DNA from: Desulfosarcina alkanivorans
GTDB taxonomy: Bacteria; Desulfobacterota; Desulfobacteria; Desulfobacterales; Desulfosarcinaceae
Reading direction: 5' to 3'
NCBI RefSeq assembly: GCF_009688945.1
Contig: NZ_AP021874.1
Span: 5,208,001-5,272,000, forward strand
DNA length: 64,000 nt
Of this stretch, positions 25,474 to 35,014 are shown in pieces. Made by a program: the position numbers and the translations under genes. The notes below the pieces were generated by a model. The model was not told the origin of the DNA, did not search any database, and saw only the letters and a program-made list of their open reading frames with translations. The number at the start of each line of letters is the position of its first letter. The stretch's first letter is position 1.

Positions 25474-28290
25474 TTAGAAACTGTACCCGATGGACAAATG
25501 AAAGCGGCCGGCCGGCTCGTCTTCCTCCCGGTCCAGCTTGTGGCCGTAGAGAAGCCCCATGGGGCCGATAGGAGTGATGTAGCGCAGGCCGACGCCGACG
25601 GACGAGCGGAACCGGTCCGAGCCGTCCGGAACCAGGGCGTCCTGGACGCTGCCGATGTCGAAGAAGGTGGTCAATTCCAGGTTCATTCCCAGATCGATTC
25701 GGGCCTCCAGGCTGCCGGTCAGCGCTGTTTTGCCGCCCACGGGATCACCGGCGCTGTCGAAACGCAGCAGGTTTTCCTTAAACCCCCGGACGTCCCGGAT
25801 GCCGCCCAAAAAGAACAGCTGGTCATCGGGAACCAGATCGCTGTCCGAATAGGGGAGCACCTGACCGACCCGGACCATGCCGGCAAGCGTGAGCCCTTCA
25901 AGGGGGGTGCGGTAGTAGCGGGTATCGAACAGATAGCGTACAAAATCATCCAGCCGGTTTTCGACGCCCCTGGACACGTCCACACTCAACGATGAGAAGA
26001 CACCACGGGTCGGCCGGACGAAGGAATCCCGGCTGTCATAACGAAGGTAGGGCGTGGTGACGAAGATGGTCCGGGTCTCCTCTTCCGCCCGGGTGGCCGG
26101 GCGGTTGTCGACGCTGAACTGGTCCCGTCTTTCCAGGCGGAAGCTCAGGGCCGATGTCAAGTGCGTTCCCAGACTGCGGCCGAACGCCAGCGAGCCGCCG
26201 GTGGTGCGCGTGCCGAAGGGCTGGTTGAATTCAGTCAGTTCTTCGGTAAAGGCGCCGATGCTGGCCGTCGTGCGTGACCCCAGAAACCGGGGCTCGGTCA
26301 GCCGGGTTTCCACCCGGTAGCCGGTTTCGCTGACTTCCCCCCCGGCCCACAAGTCCTTGTTCAGCCCGAACAGGTTGTGGTCGCCGATCCGGATACGGCC
26401 GAATCCGCCGCTGTCCGATTCGTAGCCGCCGCTGGCCTGGGCATAGTAGGGCTTGTTCTCTTCGATCTCAACGAACAGGTTTACCGTCTCCGCCTTTTCC
26501 TTCAATCCGAAGGTGCGGTATTTCACCCCGTGGAAGATGTCCAGATCTCTCAGTCTGCGCTGGCCGTCGTGAAGTGCCCGCAATGACAGCGGCATACCGG
26601 GCTTGACTTCCAGTTCTCGGCGGATCACTTGTTCCCGGGTCCTCAGGTTCCCGGAGATAAAAATTTCTCCCAGCGTCACCAGCGGGCCGGGATCGACGTC
26701 GAAGACGATATCCGCCCGGGTGTGATCCATGCTGGTCGTGACTCTGGCTTCGACCGTGGCGTGGGGGTATCCTTTTTCGGAGACCAGGCTGGCGATGGCT
26801 TCTTTTTCAACCGCCAGTGCCGCGTTGCGGAACGGGCCGCCGATGTGGTGAACCAGCACCTGCCTGGCCGTTGCTTCCGGCAATACGGCCAGGCCCGTGA
26901 TGGAAATGGAACGGACCGTCGTCCGGGGCCCCTCGTTTATGTTCAGGGACACGGCAGCGGCGGTCTTGTCCTGGCTGAAGGTCACTTCGGAATCCACGGT
27001 GCGCTCACGGAAACCCTGCTGCAGGTAAAGGGTGGTGACGGCGTAGGTATCCGTATCCAGTGTCTCGGGCACAAAGGCGCCGTCGTGGAAAACCGCAGGT
27101 GGACGCGTGAGCAGCTGTTTTTTGATTTCCGCTTCGGCCAGGGTCCGGTTGCCGGCGATGGTGACCTCCTCGACGACGGTCCGGGGACCTTCGTCGATGG
27201 CGAGTCGCACCTGGCGGACCGTTTCACGGTCGCCCGGGGCATCCGTTGCCGCCACCTCGATCCGGGTGTCGAGATAACCCGCCAGCCGATACCGGTTTTT
27301 AATGTTCTGGATACTTTTTCGCATGCCGATGTTGTTCCGGTTCCCTTCGGTGAAGAGGGTCACCTCTTTTTTCAGGGTCATGTCCCAGAACCGCCGGTTG
27401 CCCTCGAAGTCAATCCGGTAGCGGTGCCCCTCCTGAATCCGGACGGTCACGTTTACCCGGTGGGACTCACCCGGATCGTCAATGCGGTAGGAAAGCGCTG
27501 CATCTGCAAATCCTTTGCTGCGGTAGTACGATAGCAGCGACTCCATGTCTTTTTTAAGGCGGTACTCACTGAACCGCCCGATCCCCGGTATCAGTGCCGT
27601 TCGCCAGACACCCATCCGCCATTGAAGGGCACTCGAGGAAATCCCCCGATTGCCCTCGAAGGTCAGTTCGCCAAGCATGTAATGGGGGCCTTTTTCGATA
27701 TCCACGAGGATCACGGCGTTTTCCTCGCCCGGTTCCGCCAAGGCCTTCACCGATACCCGGGGGGTGATGTAGCCTTCTCTCCGGTAGCGTTTCACGATGG
27801 CTGCCGCCTGGGCGGAAAGTTCCTCACGGGTAAAGGGGTCGCCCGGGTAGAGCGTCATCTGGTTGAGAATATCCCGTTCGAAAAGCGGATATTTGCCCCG
27901 GATACGGATATCCCTGACGGTTTGACCGGGCGTCAGGCTGAAGGTCAACGCTTCGCCATCGGGTGCGGTGCTGGAATCCACATGGATGGCCGAAAAACGG
28001 TGGCTGGACTTCAGGGCTGCGATCGCGGCCTCGACTGACGTGTCGGTCAGGCGGTCCCCGGGGCGGATGCGGATCAGGTGATTGGCTACGGCGGCATGGG
28101 ATGCCTGCCGGTCCGGCGATGCATCGATGACCACGCGCACGCTGCTGACCACGGCACCCGTCCGGGCCGGGGCCACCGCCTTTTCTTCGGCAATGCCGTC
28201 CGCGGCGGAGGCCGGGGGCATCGGAAAAAAGAGAATGCCGAGAAGAAGTGCCAGCAGGCCGATTTTATTTTTTTTGTGCAATGGCTTCAT
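25474..28290 (-). CDS. Omp85 family outer-membrane assembly protein (BamA/TamA-like)
   Basis: The 938-residue protein has a signal peptide (LLALLLGILFFPMPPASA), a long series of POTRA domains from about 45 to 580 (repeating patterns such as VRDIRIRGKYPLFERDILNQ and EEVTIAGNRTLAEAEIKKQL), and a C-terminal 16-strand barrel ending in RFHLSIGYSF with a terminal Phe. FFLGGIRDVRGF is the VRGF/Y lid-loop motif of Omp85 proteins. Its start overlaps the tamB stop (ATGA), so it most likely works with TamB in outer-membrane protein or lipid transport. The number of POTRA domains is larger than in E. coli TamA. Confidence 0.88.
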   Translation of the reverse strand: MKPLHKKNKIGLLALLLGILFFPMPPASAADGIAEEKAVAPARTGAVVSSVRVVIDASPDRQASHAAVANHLIRIRPGDRLTDTSVEAAIAALKSSHRFSAIHVDSSTAPDGEALTFSLTPGQTVRDIRIRGKYPLFERDILNQMTLYPGDPFTREELSAQAAAIVKRYRREGYITPRVSVKALAEPGEENAVILVDIEKGPHYMLGELTFEGNRGISSSALQWRMGVWRTALIPGIGRFSEYRLKKDMESLLSYYRSKGFADAALSYRIDDPGESHRVNVTVRIQEGHRYRIDFEGNRRFWDMTLKKEVTLFTEGNRNNIGMRKSIQNIKNRYRLAGYLDTRIEVAATDAPGDRETVRQVRLAIDEGPRTVVEEVTIAGNRTLAEAEIKKQLLTRPPAVFHDGAFVPETLDTDTYAVTTLYLQQGFRERTVDSEVTFSQDKTAAAVSLNINEGPRTTVRSISITGLAVLPEATARQVLVHHIGGPFRNAALAVEKEAIASLVSEKGYPHATVEARVTTSMDHTRADIVFDVDPGPLVTLGEIFISGNLRTREQVIRRELEVKPGMPLSLRALHDGQRRLRDLDIFHGVKYRTFGLKEKAETVNLFVEIEENKPYYAQASGGYESDSGGFGRIRIGDHNLFGLNKDLWAGGEVSETGYRVETRLTEPRFLGSRTTASIGAFTEELTEFNQPFGTRTTGGSLAFGRSLGTHLTSALSFRLERRDQFSVDNRPATRAEEETRTIFVTTPYLRYDSRDSFVRPTRGVFSSLSVDVSRGVENRLDDFVRYLFDTRYYRTPLEGLTLAGMVRVGQVLPYSDSDLVPDDQLFFLGGIRDVRGFKENLLRFDSAGDPVGGKTALTGSLEARIDLGMNLELTTFFDIGSVQDALVPDGSDRFRSSVGVGLRYITPIGPMGLLYGHKLDREEDEPAGRFHLSIGYSF

Positions 28291-31200
28291 CTGAACTCAA
28301 TGCGAAAAACCAGTTCCGACCCGTATATGCCCTTGGTGTCCTGAAACCCACTGACCAGAATGTGTTCCAGCAGTTTATACTCCGTGATGGCCCGCTGGGT
28401 GATTTCGCCGTCTTTGGTTTCCACGGCGTACTTGACGGTCATCCGATCGGACAGGTGCTTGCCCACGGTCACTTTCACGCCCTCGGAATCCTGGCTGTCG
28501 TCGCTGCCGTTGGTTTCCATCTGCAGAATGTCGACCCCCGTTGCCCGTCTGATATCATCGCCGAGGGTTTCGGCAATCATTTCGGCCATGATCTGACCCG
28601 TCGTACGCTGGGCGCCGCCTTCACCGGCGGTCAGTTCCTGGGCGGTTCTGCCGAATAAAATCAACGAAAGAATGTTCGCATCGGTTTCCTCCGGTGTCGA
28701 TGACAGTGTGATGTCCAGGTTGTCCGGTGTTCCCTTGAGCGCCAGGTTGATTTTCCAGGACCGAATTTGCGTCTGGCTTTCGATGTCGATCTCTGCTTCG
28801 GTCCGGTAGGGATTGACGAAATCGATGACGCCCTTTTTGACGTCGAAGGTTTTTTTCTGAAAGGTGACGGTGCCGGTCTTCACCTGGGCCCGGCCACTGA
28901 CAATGGGGTGGGCAAGGCGGCCGCCGATTTTCAGATCGGGGCTGATTTCAAGCTGGGCCAGGTTGTTCTGCACCATAAAGGGTTCCCGGTGTCCCACGGC
29001 GATGTCCAGGCTGATGGTGTCGAAAAAGGGAACGGATGGGGGGCGGGTCGCCGGGGCGACGGCCCGCTGTCGCGTGGCGGCCATCTGCAGCAGGTTGATG
29101 TTCACATCCTTGTAGTACACACCCCCCAGCAGGACAATTTCTCCCCTGGCATGGGCAGACCGGTCCCTGCCCGTGATGCTGACATCGCCATTGAGAATAA
29201 CGGTCAGTGTGTCGGGAACATCCAGCTGAAGGGATCGGGCATCGATGGCCAGATTCATCCGCCTCAGGGTGAATTGCTCATGGCCCAGGGTGCCATCGAC
29301 GGAGAACGATCCCGGGCCCAATTGGCCGCGCAGGGCCTCGATGCGAATCGTGTCGGCCGTCAGGTGGATGCGGCCGTTGAGATTGTGAAGCTGTTGAACC
29401 AATCCGGGCACCGGCATGCCGATATTTTCCAGTTCGATCCGGGCATCGATCAGCGGAGCGTCCGCCCGTCCGTGTACTTCTCCCGCCAGGGCAACCGTAC
29501 CGGTACTGCCGGCCCATTGATCGCCGAACCCCCTTGCCGCCGACAGGGGGATGCGGCCGTCGACGGTCATGTCGAGGCGGCCGCCGAGGCGGGCGTTGCC
29601 CTCCAGCCGAAGCCGGCCTGAATCGAGCAGCGCCATCTCGACCCCGGGAAAGGACAGTTCCCCTTCGGCCAGGCGGGCAACGATCCGGTCGGATCGGACC
29701 AGGGAGCTGTCTTCGAACAACAGGTGGAAGGCACTCAGGTCCACGCTGGCCGTCGCGTTGGCGGCGTCATGGATGCTGCCGGCGGCTTCCACCCGGCCGG
29801 TCAGGGTGCCGTGAAAGCCCGGTTTTCCCAAGGCCTTGAACCAGCCTGCGGTTTCGGTGCGGTCAAATGCCAGGCGGGCATCGAACGTCCCCTTGTTCAG
29901 GTCGCAGGCGGCATCCACGTCAAAATTCAATTTGCCCGTGGTGCGGACCTGCATGTCATGAAGGCTGAAGGAGAGGTGGACGTCATCGATGGGTTCGTCA
30001 TTGATGAGCATGTCGGATACGGTCAGGCGACCCTCGATGTCCGGGTTGGTCATGTTTCCCTTCCCGGTGGCGTCGATGTGCAGCGTGCCTTCTCCGGGGA
30101 AAAAATCATGCAACCGCTGGATGCGGGCGGTGGAGACACCGGTCGATTTGACGTACAGGTCGATGCTTTTATCCAGTCCCACCGATCCGCCACCCGCAAT
30201 CTTTTCGCCGGGGGCAACCGTCACGATGAACGGGTCCAGCCACAGGCGCCGGTCCTCCATGCGGGCGTCGAGGGCGATGGTTTCGATCGCCTGGCCGGCC
30301 AGATCGATCTGCCTGCCTTTGAGGGTCAACCGGCCGCCGGGCGATTCAAGACTGCCGTTCAACAAGGCGCTGAAGGTGAAATCGCCGCTTGCCCCTTCGA
30401 AAAAGTCTCCCGGGTCCAGGTGGTCTGATTCGGCGCTGAAGTCAATGGACGGGTCTTCGACCGGGCGCAGGGTTCCGGGGGCCAGCAACTGGATGCCGCC
30501 TGCCGCCTCGAGCGTGGAGGCCCGGTTGCGCAAGTGAAGTCGATCCACGTAGACGGTGCCGGCGTTCAATCGCATGCGTGCATCAGCATCGCCGATACGG
30601 ATACCATCTGTGCCCAGGGCCCTGCCGCTGAGGGAAAGCGCGCCGGTCAGCATGCCCAGCGGGCCGTCCATCTGCAGACGGCCGTCGAGGGTGCCGCTTA
30701 TCGCCGCGGATTTCAAAAAATCCCCGGGGGACAGGGTCTTCAGGGTGAGGGCCAGCGTATTGGCAAATTGGGGGTCGATGCCGCCGCTGCCGGGCAGCAG
30801 TCGAAGACGGCCGTTTCCTTGGATCCGTGAATCTCGATTCTGCAAGTTCAGGGTGGACAGGTTCAACCGGCCCTCATGGTCCATGCTGGCGTTGACCCTC
30901 AGATCTCCAATGACAACGGTATCGATGGTCAGGCCTTTCGATTCCAGGTCCACCGAAAACTGTGGCCGGTTCAAGCTGCCGTCCACGGTCAGTTTCGCCT
31001 CGCAGGCCCCATTGACGGACGGCATCCCCGCCACGGCCAGCACCCGGGAGAGGTCCTCCGCCGTCAAGGACAGTTTTCCGGCAAGCGTCTTTTCCGCCAT
31101 CTGAAAGCGGCCCTCGCCGGACAGCTCGATACCGTCGGCAGAGAGGTTGAGGGGGGATATGGAAATCATGCCGCGCGCCACCCGGGCCGACAGGTTCATG

Positions 31201-32504
31201 TCGGCATCGACCGGGCGTTCCATGCCGGGGGCGAACAGGCCGCGTACCGATTCTGCCATTGTCATCCGGGCAGAGATTTCCGATGGGCGGATGCCGTTTC
31301 CGCTCACCAGGAGCCTTCCGGCCATTTTTCCGCCGATGTCGATATACGGTTTCAGCCATGGGTTGAGATCAGGGATGTTCTGGTCCAGTGTGATGGCGTA
31401 GGCGACGGCGTTTGCATCTGAGAGCGGCGCCAGGAAGCCGTTGGGAAAGGCTTCGCGCAGGTTTAGCGTTCCATTCAGGTTGACGACACCCTCGGCTAAT
31501 TTCAGCGCTGCCGGTCCGATGGTTACCTGCCGGTCCTCAATCGCCATGGTCAGCTCAGCGTGCTCCAGCGGCTGACCGGCAATCCGACCGCCGCCAACCG
31601 CCAGGACAAGCCTGGCATCAGGATTGGCCACGGCGCCCTTCAATGTGAGTGTGGTGTTCACGGGGCCGCTGTGGTCTCCGGCAAGATTAAAAATGGCCTT
31701 TAGCTCCGCCAGGTGGCTTTCAACAGAAAGAAGGCTGTCTATCCGTGGTGTCGTATACAGCCTTTCCGCTGACCCGGATAGCCGCAAGGTGGTCCGGCCG
31801 GCAGTGACATCCAGGGCGGGCAGGCTCAGTTTGTCGCCATCCAGATGGGCCCTCAGGACGATGCGGGCCGGTTCCGGACGGATGCCGGCGCTGCTGAACC
31901 GGACACGGTCTGCCGCCAGTTCAAGGTTGCCGGACCGGGCCATGAGATTGCCGTCGGCACTGAGGGTGAGCCCGTTGACCTCCAGGTGCATGGCCGTGTC
32001 CGGGGAGCTGAATGTGAAGCGGCCATCGCCCAGCCGGGCTGATTCAATAACCACATTGAAGGGCAATCCGGCGCTGTCGGGCGCCGGCACTTCAGTTTTT
32101 TTGGCCCGATCGGGTGACACCAGGGCGGCGATCAGATTGACGCCGGTGGCCTCATCGACGGCCAGGTCCGCCCACGGGGCCTGAATCAGGGTGTGTTCCA
32201 GCCGGATTTCCCGGCGCCACAGGGACCATCCGTCGAGTTGCACGGCGATGTGGTCAACACCAGCCAGGGCAACCCCCTCTGAATCATGGAGCACAACCCG
32301 ATACAGGTCCAGGCGTTGGCGGACGGGCGACAGCCGGTGCCTTAGGATGGTAATTGTTCCGGGGATTGCCGTGTTGATGCGCGCCTGCACCCATCGAAGG
32401 CCGTGGCTGGATTGGATCCAGAACAGGGCGCTGCAGAAAACAATGGCTGCCCCGGCCACCAGGACGGCGGATATCAGCAGTATGGATTTCAGCCCTGTTT
32501 TCAT
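28287..32504 (-). CDS. tamB: Translocation and assembly module TamB
   Basis: The 1405-residue product has a single N-terminal membrane anchor (ILLISAVLVAGAAIVFCSALFW is the hydrophobic region), a very long beta-rich body of AsmA/TamB repeats, and a C-terminal TamB (DUF490) domain with FDVKKGVIDFVNPYRTEAEI and ILSLILFGRTAQEL. TamB bridges inner and outer membrane as a hydrophobic groove for lipids or works with TamA. The next gene is the Omp85 partner, overlapping by four bases. No clear ribosome-binding site precedes the ATG; a long inverted repeat sits just upstream. Confidence 0.92.
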   Translation of the reverse strand: MKTGLKSILLISAVLVAGAAIVFCSALFWIQSSHGLRWVQARINTAIPGTITILRHRLSPVRQRLDLYRVVLHDSEGVALAGVDHIAVQLDGWSLWRREIRLEHTLIQAPWADLAVDEATGVNLIAALVSPDRAKKTEVPAPDSAGLPFNVVIESARLGDGRFTFSSPDTAMHLEVNGLTLSADGNLMARSGNLELAADRVRFSSAGIRPEPARIVLRAHLDGDKLSLPALDVTAGRTTLRLSGSAERLYTTPRIDSLLSVESHLAELKAIFNLAGDHSGPVNTTLTLKGAVANPDARLVLAVGGGRIAGQPLEHAELTMAIEDRQVTIGPAALKLAEGVVNLNGTLNLREAFPNGFLAPLSDANAVAYAITLDQNIPDLNPWLKPYIDIGGKMAGRLLVSGNGIRPSEISARMTMAESVRGLFAPGMERPVDADMNLSARVARGMISISPLNLSADGIELSGEGRFQMAEKTLAGKLSLTAEDLSRVLAVAGMPSVNGACEAKLTVDGSLNRPQFSVDLESKGLTIDTVVIGDLRVNASMDHEGRLNLSTLNLQNRDSRIQGNGRLRLLPGSGGIDPQFANTLALTLKTLSPGDFLKSAAISGTLDGRLQMDGPLGMLTGALSLSGRALGTDGIRIGDADARMRLNAGTVYVDRLHLRNRASTLEAAGGIQLLAPGTLRPVEDPSIDFSAESDHLDPGDFFEGASGDFTFSALLNGSLESPGGRLTLKGRQIDLAGQAIETIALDARMEDRRLWLDPFIVTVAPGEKIAGGGSVGLDKSIDLYVKSTGVSTARIQRLHDFFPGEGTLHIDATGKGNMTNPDIEGRLTVSDMLINDEPIDDVHLSFSLHDMQVRTTGKLNFDVDAACDLNKGTFDARLAFDRTETAGWFKALGKPGFHGTLTGRVEAAGSIHDAANATASVDLSAFHLLFEDSSLVRSDRIVARLAEGELSFPGVEMALLDSGRLRLEGNARLGGRLDMTVDGRIPLSAARGFGDQWAGSTGTVALAGEVHGRADAPLIDARIELENIGMPVPGLVQQLHNLNGRIHLTADTIRIEALRGQLGPGSFSVDGTLGHEQFTLRRMNLAIDARSLQLDVPDTLTVILNGDVSITGRDRSAHARGEIVLLGGVYYKDVNINLLQMAATRQRAVAPATRPPSVPFFDTISLDIAVGHREPFMVQNNLAQLEISPDLKIGGRLAHPIVSGRAQVKTGTVTFQKKTFDVKKGVIDFVNPYRTEAEIDIESQTQIRSWKINLALKGTPDNLDITLSSTPEETDANILSLILFGRTAQELTAGEGGAQRTTGQIMAEMIAETLGDDIRRATGVDILQMETNGSDDSQDSEGVKVTVGKHLSDRMTVKYAVETKDGEITQRAITEYKLLEHILVSGFQDTKGIYGSELVFRIEFR

Positions 32505-32515
32505 TGGGTAAGGAA

Positions 32516-32557
32516 ATACCGCCTTTGGGCGATAAGGACAACCTCAAAAGGCGGTAT
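32516..32557 (-). repeat. 11-bp perfect inverted repeat upstream of tamB
   Basis: ATACCGCCTTT (32516-32526) and AAAGGCGGTAT (32547-32557) are exact reverse complements separated by 20 bases. A third partial copy, AAAGGCGGTA, lies at 32570-32579. The arms lie 12 to 53 bases before the tamB ATG and downstream of the ferritin stop. They could be a regulator binding site, a leader hairpin or a ferritin transcription end without a clear U tract. Confidence 0.6.
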
Positions 32558-32592
32558 GCGGGTATGGCAAAGGCGGTAGATGCACGACCGGA

Positions 32593-33141
32593 CTATGCAC
32601 CGGATGCGGCCATGGCCGACTCGATGCCCTTGCTGAAATCGGTGGGCATGTTGGCTGCCCGCCCGGCCAGTTCCCGATCCAGCATCATCAATCCCTGGGG
32701 GTTGTCCTTGATGAATTTGAGTTGGGCGATGATATCGTTGTCGTTTTCCTCTTCCTCCACCTGCTCGGTCACATACCACTCCAGAAAGATCTGGGACGCA
32801 TGGTCTTTCTCGGCAATGGCCAGCTCCATGAGGTCGTTGATGGACCGGGTGATGAATTGTTCGTGGGCCAGGGTTTTGGTGAACATGTCCAGCGGGGATT
32901 CGAACTCAGCGGGTGGTTCCTTGATGGCGGCGAGTTTAACCCGGGCGCCCTGGCGCTGAATATACTCGTAAAACTTCATGGCATGAAGCATCTCTTCGTG
33001 GTACTGGACCATAAACCAGTTGGCAAAGCCCTTGAGCCCTTCCTGGCTGCAGTGAGCCGACATCGCCATGTAAAGGTAGGCCGAATACATCTCCCGGTTG
33101 ACCTGCTCGTTCAATGCCCGGGTCATTTTATCACTGATCAT
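32593..33141 (-). CDS. Ferritin
   Basis: The 182-residue four-helix protein keeps the ferroxidase ligands in the positions known for bacterial FtnA: Glu17 and Tyr24 in NREMYSAYLYM, Glu50 and His53 in YHEEMLHAM, Glu94 in LAHEQF and Gln127 in VTEQVEEEE. It stores iron in the cytosol and limits Fenton chemistry. The ATG at 33141 follows AAGGAGG. The leader upstream of it contains two GC-rich inverted repeats. No Fur box was recognised. Confidence 0.95.
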   Translation of the reverse strand: MISDKMTRALNEQVNREMYSAYLYMAMSAHCSQEGLKGFANWFMVQYHEEMLHAMKFYEYIQRQGARVKLAAIKEPPAEFESPLDMFTKTLAHEQFITRSINDLMELAIAEKDHASQIFLEWYVTEQVEEEENDNDIIAQLKFIKDNPQGLMMLDRELAGRAANMPTDFSKGIESAMAASGA

Positions 33142-33160
33142 GGATTCCTCCTTGTACGTT

Positions 33161-33193
33161 GGTCGTGTTTTTCCACGACCGGACCTGGTCCGG
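33161..33193 (-). repeat. Tandem inverted repeats in the ferritin leader
   Basis: GGTCGTG (33161-33167) pairs with CACGACC (33174-33180) around a T-rich loop. It is followed directly by the perfect palindrome CCGGACC-T-GGTCCGG (33179-33193). On the minus strand both lie 20-52 bases before the ferritin ATG. They may be a regulator site or 5'-leader hairpins. Confidence 0.5.
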
Positions 33194-33411
33194 CCGGACT
33201 GGTGGGCGGACGTTCGTCCATGCAGGCTTTTCATTCCTGTCAGGTCAGGAGAATGTAATCACCGGGGGCGATCACTTCAAGAGCAGAGGAAGTTGCCGGT
33301 CGATCAATGCAAAGAGGAGAGTCATGCCTTTGCCGGCATGCCCCGGTTCCGCCACGGGAATGCCAACGGCAAAACGGAAAGGATTTTCGCGGTGGGGGTG
33401 GCGCGTCCCTG

Positions 33412-34761
33412 TCAGATGACCCCCTGGTCCAGCATGGCATCGGCGACTTTGACGAAGCCGGCGATATTGGCTCCGAGAAAATAGTTGCCCGGCCTGTCGT
33501 AGGCCTCGGCAGCGGCCAGGCAGGTGTCATGGATGCCTTTCATGATGATCTTGAGACGATTGTCCACCTCTTCGCCCAGCCAGTTGAGGCGGATGCGGTT
33601 CTGGGTCATCTCCAGCCCGGAAACGGCCACGCCGCCGGCATTGGCTGCTTTGCTGGGTGCATAGAGAATCCCCTTGTCCAGGAAAATATCCCGGGCTTCC
33701 AGGGTGCAGGGCATGCTGGCACCTTCGCACACCAGCTTGATGTTGTTGTTGATCAGGTGGTAGGCATCCTGTTTGTTGATCTCATTCTGGGTGGCACAGG
33801 GGAAAACGCACTGGGCGCGATGCTGCCACAGGGGGTTGGACGGCTGCTCAGGTGCTGCCGGCGTAAACACGGCGTGTGCATATTGGTCGATATATTCGCT
33901 GATTCTGCCCCGCCGCACATTTTTCAGGTGTTTGACGAATTCCAGCTTTTCCGCATCGATTCCCTGATCATCGAAGATGTGCCCCGATGAATCGGAGAAG
34001 GTGACCACGTGGGCCCCCATCTCGATCAATTTCCGGGCAGTGGCCTGGGCCACATTGCCGGACCCTGAAATCAGGCAGGTCTTTCCGGAGAGGCCGTCAC
34101 TGCGGGTGGCCAGCATCCGGGCGGCGAAATAGACGCAGCCGAAGCCGGCCGCTTCAGGTCGGATCAGGCTGCCGCCCCAGCCCAGGCCCTTGCCGGTGAG
34201 CACGCCGGTGAATTGATTTCTCAATTTCCGATACATGCCGAACAGGTACCCGATTTCACGCGACCCCACGCCGATATCTCCTTCGGGCACATCCGTGTTT
34301 GCGCCGATGTGGCGGAACAGTTCGGCCATGAAGCTTTGGCAAAAGCGCATGACTTCTCCATCTGATTTCCCCTTGGGTTCAAAATCCGATCCACCGGCAC
34401 CCCCACCCAGGGGCAGGGTGGTCAGGGCATTTTTGAAGACATGCTCAAAAGCTAAAAACTTCAAGATACTCTGGTTGACCGAAGGGTGGAACCGGAGTCC
34501 GCCTTTGTAGGGACCGATGGCACTGTTCATTTCTATACGGAATCCCCGGTTGACCCGAACCCGGCCCATGTCGTCCATCCAGGGCACCCGAAACGTGATA
34601 ATGCGCTCAGGCTCCACCAACCGTTCGACAATGCCGTGGCGGCGGTATTCCGGGGCTTTTTCCATTACGGGCGCGACGCTGGTCATCACGTCGCCGACGG
34701 CCTGGATGAATTCATTCTCCTGATAATCTCTGGATTGGGTGCTTGGCGGAATGTCGGTCAT
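33412..34761 (-). CDS. gdhA: Glutamate dehydrogenase-like protein, catalytic Lys replaced by Ala
   Basis: The 449-residue product aligns over its full length with hexameric NADP-type glutamate dehydrogenase: PYKGGLRFHPSVNQSILKFL (Lys86), FKNALTTLPLG (Lys110), DVPEGDIGVGSREIGYLFG (Asp162) and the nucleotide-binding ISGSGNVAQATARKLIE. The segment that normally reads GGGKGGSDF reads GGGAGGSDF here; codon 122 is GCC (34398-34396). This Lys (Lys125 in the Clostridium symbiosum enzyme) is the catalytic base, so activity is in doubt. The ATG at 34761 follows GAAGGG. It may be an altered or regulatory paralogue. It is divergent from flgM. Confidence 0.85.
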   Translation of the reverse strand: MTDIPPSTQSRDYQENEFIQAVGDVMTSVAPVMEKAPEYRRHGIVERLVEPERIITFRVPWMDDMGRVRVNRGFRIEMNSAIGPYKGGLRFHPSVNQSILKFLAFEHVFKNALTTLPLGGGAGGSDFEPKGKSDGEVMRFCQSFMAELFRHIGANTDVPEGDIGVGSREIGYLFGMYRKLRNQFTGVLTGKGLGWGGSLIRPEAAGFGCVYFAARMLATRSDGLSGKTCLISGSGNVAQATARKLIEMGAHVVTFSDSSGHIFDDQGIDAEKLEFVKHLKNVRRGRISEYIDQYAHAVFTPAAPEQPSNPLWQHRAQCVFPCATQNEINKQDAYHLINNNIKLVCEGASMPCTLEARDIFLDKGILYAPSKAANAGGVAVSGLEMTQNRIRLNWLGEEVDNRLKIIMKGIHDTCLAAAEAYDRPGNYFLGANIAGFVKVADAMLDQGVI

Positions 34762-35014
34762 ATCGATACCCTTCGGGCCATAAAATGGTTTGGTCTGCTG
34801 AGCCTCGGACTGGCTTTGTTTTAGGCCATTGGTGTTGATTCTGCAAATCTTTTTTGGACCGGTCCGGTGTCGCGCGCACCTTTGAAAAACCAACCAGGTG
34901 GAGCTTCAATATCAAATAAATCAATGGGTTGAAACTTTTTTTGAAAAAAAACTATTGTTTTGCGGAAAAGTGGCCAATAATATAGTCATAAAAGTCCAAA
35001 AAGGAGTCGACCAC

